Source of the DNA: Atopsyche davidsoni
Taxonomy: Eukaryota; Arthropoda; Insecta; Trichoptera; Hydrobiosidae
NCBI GenBank assembly: GCA_022113835.1
Contig: JAILWY010000012.1
Location: 16,182,001 to 16,246,000 of the forward strand
Direction of reading: 5' to 3'
Length of the DNA stretch: 64,000 nucleotides
Made by a program: the position numbers and the translations under genes. The notes under the pieces are model-generated. The model was not told the origin of the DNA and did no database searches. It saw only the letters and a list, made by a program, of their open reading frames with translations. The first letter of the stretch is position 1. Each line of letters opens with the position of its first letter. Below, in pieces: positions 34,230 through 64,000 of this stretch.

Positions 34230-37180
34230 TTTCAGAATTTTTACAGTACGAGAAAATCATGTTATATGTACACCTCACGTTCAAAGTCCGAAATTAACTA
34301 AAAATAAAGATATATTATTTTGACAGCATCAACAGCATTTTTTTATAAAACACAACACAAAATAATGTGTCTTTGAATCACACGAATACTTAAATAATTA
34401 TATAAGTGGAATATTCTAGCCAATCAATTATCAATGATGGTTTTAACAACCATGTCCACGGTATATAGCAATAAAAATTTAAAAATAATACTTTTTAATA
34501 AAGATGAATCTGAGAAAGTGCAACAGCTTAATCGTCACGCCCGTCAATTATTAACAATTTTATTCAGTTTACAAATGTTTTCAAAGAATACAAACACGTC
34601 AGATTAATCACATAAACATATCTCAGATTGATGAAGCAAAATCTGCGGAGCTTTGTTAAATTTTATTCATTGCAGCCATAACGACCATGCGTGCGTACAA
34701 ATGCAATAAGAATACGCGTTAGGCGTAATTTACGATTGAATCATAAAAAAACCAAAGGAATTTTAATTCATATTCCCTGAACAAATTCAATAACAAAAAT
34801 AGATAAACCACCTAAGCCACGTGTGAGCGCAGGATCAGGGGATACTCACACACCGTATTGTAAGCAGAGCTCCAAGAACTATTGTAAATTAACTTTAAAA
34901 AAATATATTATAACACATACTTTTCCCCATAAAGAATCTAACGAAAACAGAGAAATCCATGCACGCTACCACCTAAGCCCCACAACTGCGCGCAGGATTA
35001 AGGGGTGGGTATCAATACACCGTATTGCAAGCATAACCCTAACATAGTAAATTAACATAAAAGAAAATAAACAATCTTGGGTTTTTTTTAATTGACTCAT
35101 AATTCATAATTTGCAAATGCAAACAGTCCATCTTTCAGGCATTTTCACAACAACGAGCAAAAAGAAAGTGCACAGACTCACGGCAAGGCGGCTGCTCTGC
35201 ATGGCGGGGACTTTGCATATCGAGAGAAAAACGCAAATTAGAAAACGTCTCCATCGCGTCCGGACGCACGCGCGGCCCGCGCCGGCTGCATGGCTGGAAT
35301 AATTCACTTTTTAGTCCAGGATTCCGTGCGACGACCCGATCAGCACACCCGCCGGCCCGCCACCACCTCACACGAAAGCGTACTTTATCAAGACACAAAT
35401 CTAAAAAAAAAACAGATCGTAGCTTTTGAGATATTATTAAGCGAATCTAGTCGTTTCGAAGATGCAATTTGTTTATGTTAATGCTGCAGGCGCACGCCCG
35501 CTCGAGTGGTGTCCGGTTTAAACGAGGGAGTCACGAATCCGTACAAAGAATTTGTCCATGGCGGAACCACGCTCGGCGGCTTTTTGCAGCATGGACATTG
35601 TTCTCATTGTACGTTTCTAGTGACGTAGAACGATGCGTCATGGGCCGGACGAAGTATCCTCTGCCATCGGTGAAACCGTAAAAAAACATATTAACCAAAG
35701 TAACGTGAAATTATGATACAATATCAAAAAAAAATACAAGATTTTCTTTTATGTTAATTTACAAAAGTCAGGGCCATGCTTTCAATACTGAGCACGGCTA
35801 TCTTTTGATCCTGGCATACGTTGTAGAGCTTATACGGTAACGTACCTACAATAATTTCTCTATTTTATATATGAATATTATATATGAACTTACCAATTTA
35901 TCGTGGACATGTTGACAAGCAAAAGACGCGGCTCGAGCGCCATCAACGTTGTGGGAGCAAAATTGACATTATGATTTAAAAAAAAACATTCCGGTTGAAA
36001 TCAAACAGTAGATGAGCATCAATAATGAACCCTAAGTTATAAATTTGGTAAAGTAAATAATGTCAATTTCGCGTGTAGGTACATTCAACGTCTTACGTCA
36101 TTATGAATATTAGCTACTATCGCAATTGTTTATTATATAGTAAAATAAAGCATAGACCAAAAAATGACAATTAGAAATAATGCGTATCCGTGTACGATTG
36201 GTTTTAGCATTTACGGTGAATATTTTTAGAGTTTTACCCTAGTTTTAAAAAGCAAAAAGCGGCTCTGAAAACAATCAACAGTGTGTAGATTTTCATCAGT
36301 GGAGATTTTGGTTTCATTGTACGGAATATGGCACCTCATCGGAGGCCACACAATAATGGTTACCTACCTACATGCCCATATGGGCGTCCTCTCCGTGGTG
36401 GATGTTAACGATTGTATTTAGATAGTAAAGAATTAAAATATTATATTTAATAATAAAAAAAAAAAACAAGAATCTCTTCCACCCAACATATTTTAATTTA
36501 ATAAAATTATTTTTATTAAACTGAAAATTTTATAGCCATAAATTTGTTGTATTGTTGTAATCGAAGTGGGTTGGAAAAAATATTTCTGTAATAAAATATC
36601 AAGACCTATACTTTATTTCAGTATGAGCTTTTAAGTCAGACGGTGGCAATGTGAAAATCATTCATCAATTTTATGAATATATAAAATTAATTCAACACAT
36701 TTTTGTAAAAATAAATAAATTGTGTTCAAAAATTAAAAAAAAAAATTATTTTCGAAAATGATTTTTCAATTAAGAAGGGCAGATCGAGTAAGCAATTAAA
36801 ATGATTTTGTTTTTTTATTTTTACTCATTGGGTCTATTTTGGAAACAAAAAAATTGCAAAATTTGTTTGATCTATAATATTTTGAGGGGCTTTGATTTTT
36901 TTTATATTCATGTTGCATATTCGAGAAATTCCAGATGAGGTGATTGAGTAATTAGTTAATTTCATGATGAAATTATTATTTTTATTACAAGCATTGACAT
37001 ATAAATCATTCACTGTTGATAATAACGATCTGTATTTATTGATGTAAATTGTAGGTGAAATACAAAAATTAAATACGTAGGTAGTTGTCATCTCCGATGA
37101 AACACATTTTATGTTTGCTCTTGATCCAAAATATTATAATTGTTTGTGTTTACAGTTTATATTATTTTAATTTAATTTAG
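34230..37180. other. Gene-poor DNA upstream of the unrecognised terminal exon
   Basis: A CpG-rich patch at about 35240-35370 may be regulatory or a 5' exon. Earlier exons of the plus-strand gene ending at 37474 should lie in this stretch or further upstream, but none could be identified. A poly-A tract near 36453-36466 and AT-rich DNA make up the rest. Confidence 0.4.
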
Positions 37181-37474
37181 GTTGAAGATTTTCAAGAGGA
37201 GTCCATTAGACATGACTCATTGGTGAGGATGTGTCCTTGTGGATGTCTCTCCCATTCTTCTTCACCTGGTCCATTTCGTACCCGAGAGCAGAGCTCTCTG
37301 GCCCTTTACTTGATGCCACAAGCAGTACTGCAGCATCAAGGCAACACTTTCTCTCCGAGTGATATAGCTCTCTTTTGGAAAAAGGACTGTCGAAAATACT
37401 TATGGAAAGGAATTCAAAAACGTGAGGATTCTTACAATGACAGCATCTGCAAGTACCTCCAAGAAAAGCTATAA
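37181..37474 (+). CDS. Unrecognised terminal coding exon, 5'-partial
   Basis: An open frame of 97 codons follows a good splice acceptor (TTTAATTTAATTTAG|GTT at 37180/37181) and ends in TAA at 37472-37474. The product begins VEDFQEESIRHDSLV, has a Cys-rich CPCGC motif and ends in a charged amphipathic stretch (WKKDCRKYLWKGI to KYLQEKL). Composition is distinctly less AT-rich than the flanks, and a candidate AATAAA lies near 37807-37815, with convergent EF-Ts beyond. No family is recognised and no upstream exon was found. The opposite strand is also open (37481-37206), so the strand is not certain; the acceptor and polyadenylation context favour plus. It could be the last exon of a gene spanning the gene-poor region, or a retrocopy fragment. 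Confidence 0.4.
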   Translation, partial: VEDFQEESIRHDSLVRMCPCGCLSHSSSPGPFRTREQSSLALYLMPQAVLQHQGNTFSPSDIALFWKKDCRKYLWKGIQKREDSYNDSICKYLQEKL

Positions 37475-38253
37475 ACTCCATGCTAAGCCCACGATGTAAA
37501 GCTTATACAAAGTTACTGTTACTTATTAACCTTACTATAAAAAAGCTGTATATTGAAAACAAATTTTGAAATATATTTGCATTCATTGCAAAATGTGTAT
37601 TGTAGTTTTGATCAAAATTTAGTTTTCTTGCTGTGTGTCTCATATATTTATTTTACAATTCACAATATTATATGTAATATTATATCCAAAATGTTGTAGA
37701 ATATATTTGAAACATTATTAATAATTTATAAATCTGTTAACTTGTATACTTATACTGTAGTAATATAAAATGTTATACGTTTTTGTAATAATTAAAATAC
37801 TACAATGAAATAAAATAATTTTATTTAACACTTTCTGAATAAAAAGATAAATCTTATGTAATATGTTGTATTGCTGTGCGACAGTTATATGACAATGAGA
37901 TGGTGGATTTAAAAATAATTTTTTAATAATAATATAATATTACACATGAATATTTTTTAGTTGTAATATTAATAAGTTAAAGTAAGTCTGGCAATGCGTG
38001 CATATGGTAAATAAATATAACATTTTCTCAATGACAGTAAATACGAGATTATAATAAAACTACTAAACTAAACATATATCGTCTTTATTTTAAACAGAGT
38101 TATCAACTGATAACACAGTTCTTCACATTATGTTCATAAACCACCTGAAACGAAATCACTCGACAGAAGCTGTAGCATCTATATATTGATATAATATCAT
38201 ATTTATTAAAACTTCCCCTAATGAGAACAATCATAACTCTTTTAACCAGTTAA
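37475..38253. other. Convergent 3' region between the unrecognised exon and EF-Ts
   Basis: About 780 bp of AT-rich DNA holding likely polyadenylation signals for both strands: AATAAA-type sites around 37807-37815 for the plus strand and TTTATT at 38202-38207 (AATAAA on the minus strand), 47 bp beyond the EF-Ts stop codon. No coding sequence is seen. Confidence 0.6.
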
Positions 38254-39395
38254 TTATTGACATGTTTGTACATTTTCAAGAGGTTGGGTTTGAGCTTGAT
38301 TATCATTTAAGCTTTCACCACAAGCAAATCTAACAAAATCTTTGACGTGAATTTTATTCTCCTTCAGGATTTCTTCAACTGTAACCGACGTATCCAAAAG
38401 GTATTCTTGGTAAATTAGGCAAGTTTCATCATCAGCTTCCTTGACTGGTTTATCTTCATCTGGATTTCCAATTTTAGCAGGATTCATGCCGACTATGTGT
38501 TGGCATATCTTCCTTCCAATAACTGTCGAATCTTCAGTAGTGCTATCGCTTGTGAAAGCTAACATACCACCAAATTTTCCTAGTGAAAAATTGGCAGGGG
38601 TAGTCGTCGAGGGATGAGTAAAACCAGAAAGAGTGAGTCCTGGAGATGCCTTCCAGCATTCTGCACGCCGGAGAACTGCATTTTCTCCAACAGAACCAAT
38701 CATTAAGACTAATTGCTCAGCCAGTGTCTTTCCTTGCGGGGTGTGGAGAGCTCCTAGCCTCTCAGAATCTAAGCACATCTAAAAAATTAATTAATAAGAA
38801 TTATTTATAGCGAAAAGAAGTGGGGTATTAATAAAATACTAGATGTTTTATTCATTACTTTTGTGAGAAGTCCTTTAGCTTGCTGTATGGAATGAGAGAA
38901 TTTGAAGCAAGCGTCAGCAGCCTCTTCAACCATTGCTTGAAATTTTTCATTTTTGGCTACAAAATCAGTTTCACAGTTTAGTTCAACTAGGGCTGCATGT
39001 GACCCGTCATATTTTACAGCAACTAGTCCTTGTCCGGTAACCCTACCGGCTAACTTAGTAGCCTTTGACCACCCTAGTGACTGGGCCTGCTTATTAAGCC
39101 AGTCTTCTGCCTGCAATAAACATGAATATTTAACATGAAACAAATTTCATAATGAAAGATTAAACTATTAGTTGAATTTTAATGTTTTTTTATTTAATAA
39201 GTATGCAAATGATTGCATAAGAGTCCTTACCTTATTAATATCATTGTTATGCATTTCTAGAGCTTTTTTGCAATTAGAAAAAGTATAACCAGTTTTTTTA
39301 CGGAGCTTCGCAAGGGAAGATGTTTCCGCAGCCCAGACTGCTCTTCCGGTGTGAAAGCTCCGAAGAAATTTAATGAACATCTGAGAAAACGACAT
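38254..39395 (-). CDS. TSFM: Mitochondrial translation elongation factor Ts
   Basis: EF-Ts is the nucleotide exchange factor that regenerates EF-Tu-GTP during mitochondrial protein synthesis. Three exons join in phase 0: 39395-39231, 39110-38859 and 38778-38254, giving 313 residues, close to the usual length of the mitochondrial protein. The N-terminus ([13 protein letters not shown]) is basic and hydrophobic and reads as a mitochondrial targeting peptide. The UBA-like domain follows ([17 protein letters not shown] at about residues 31-47), then the core with [28 protein letters not shown] (the conserved EF-Ts signature TDFV) and the C-terminal dimerisation-like part with [10 protein letters not shown] and [12 protein letters not shown], ending [11 protein letters not shown] and a short tail. 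Start chosen as the first ATG in frame with a targeting peptide. It is divergent from the dynein gene. Confidence 0.95.
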
Positions 39396-40197
39396 AATGA
39401 ATTATTGATACTATTCATAAATTGATTAAGCTTACATTCACAATGACTAGTTTTTAAGAAATCAAGTTTTATTTAAAAAGTTAATAAATGAACTAAAGAT
39501 ATAAAAGTGTCACTTATAAATGTGAGGTTATGAATTATAAAAAAAAAACAATTTATAACTCTAGGCAACTGGAAAACAAATGAAATTATACTGTCACTAT
39601 AGCAACTTCATATTAAATAATGACTGCCGGCTAGTTTGTCAGATTACAGTAGTTTCGCCGGAAAAGGACGTATCTATCGTTATTGAAATGTCAAGCTAGT
39701 GCAAGGTAAAAATTTATCCAATATTTGTGCTGAATAAATATTTTTTGGGCGTTGTATACCAATTAATCGCTTCCACAATGATATGCTGTCACTAACCGTG
39801 TAGGAGGGCAAAGCGAAGGCTTTGTGTGATGCACTCCTGCAGTGTCTCGGCGCAGGCTAGAGAAACTTATAAACACCACAAAAAATGCACTGACAGCAGT
39901 GTTGCGATATGTTGCATCCAAATAAATGATTTAGTATTTGTTAAATTCACGCAATAATTTAATTTATTATCCTCATAATTATTATTTAATAATAATACGT
40001 GCGCTTGATGTAAATATTATTTTCTGTGATACATATATATTTTTTTAATATAACCTATATTTCTCTTGATAACAAAATCCTGCGCGCAGGTTGTGAGGCT
40101 TAAGTGGTTGGCGTATAAAAATAAATAGAAATTATTAATAAAATATATTAAGTCTTACTAATAAATAATATAAAATATTGTATTTTTCAGAAATATA
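39396..40197. promoter_or_regulatory. Divergent intergenic region between EF-Ts and axonemal dynein
   Basis: About 800 bp separates the two start codons. It must hold the EF-Ts promoter and the 5' part of the dynein gene. A pyrimidine-rich TTTTTCAG at about 40183-40190 just before the dynein ATG may be the acceptor of a 5' UTR intron, so the dynein transcription start may be further left. A GC-richer stretch at 39780-39880 is the most promoter-like part. No TATA box is convincing. Confidence 0.45.

Positions 40198-64000
<23,803 letters not shown>

Overview
The window looks like nuclear DNA of an insect, most likely a moth or butterfly (Lepidoptera). The basis is small exons with GT-AG introns, AT-rich non-coding DNA, tRNA-derived SINE-like elements, an irritans-type mariner fossil and many small inverted-repeat elements. 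No bacterial, viral or CRISPR feature was seen. The species cannot be named from the sequence alone.

Layout, left to right. (1) 285-3969 (+): the last three coding exons of Rho-associated kinase (ROCK/Rok), covering the end of the PH domain, the split C1 domain and the C-terminus. The kinase and coiled-coil parts lie off the left edge. It is followed by about 4.9 kb of non-coding DNA with GC-rich patches, possibly a long 3' UTR. (2) 18248-8915 (-): 14 exons of a villin/gelsolin-family actin-binding protein with six gelsolin repeats and no recognisable headpiece; its first coding exon was not found. A dead mariner transposon (16907-18119) sits in its first resolved intron and a near-perfect palindromic SINE derivative in its penultimate intron. 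(3) 18249-37180: about 19 kb poor in genes and rich in repeats: two tRNA-like hairpin elements, diverged repeat arrays with roughly 140-170 bp periods, MITE-like elements and three CpG-rich patches. (4) 37181-37474 (+): one convincing but unrecognised terminal coding exon. (5) 39395-38254 (-): complete three-exon mitochondrial elongation factor Ts. (6) 40198-64000 (+): an axonemal dynein heavy chain of the DNAH3/7/12 group, about 67 exons and roughly 3,820 residues in the window, running off the right edge just before its C-terminal end.

The genes are ordinary conserved housekeeping, cytoskeletal or ciliary genes and form no operon or pathway. Rok and the villin-like gene are convergent. EF-Ts and the dynein gene are divergent and share an 0.8 kb intergenic region. 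Exon boundaries were placed by reading frame, splice consensus and remembered family conservation, and phases were checked to be continuous across every listed junction. Coordinates should be good to the base in most cases but were not confirmed by transcript data.
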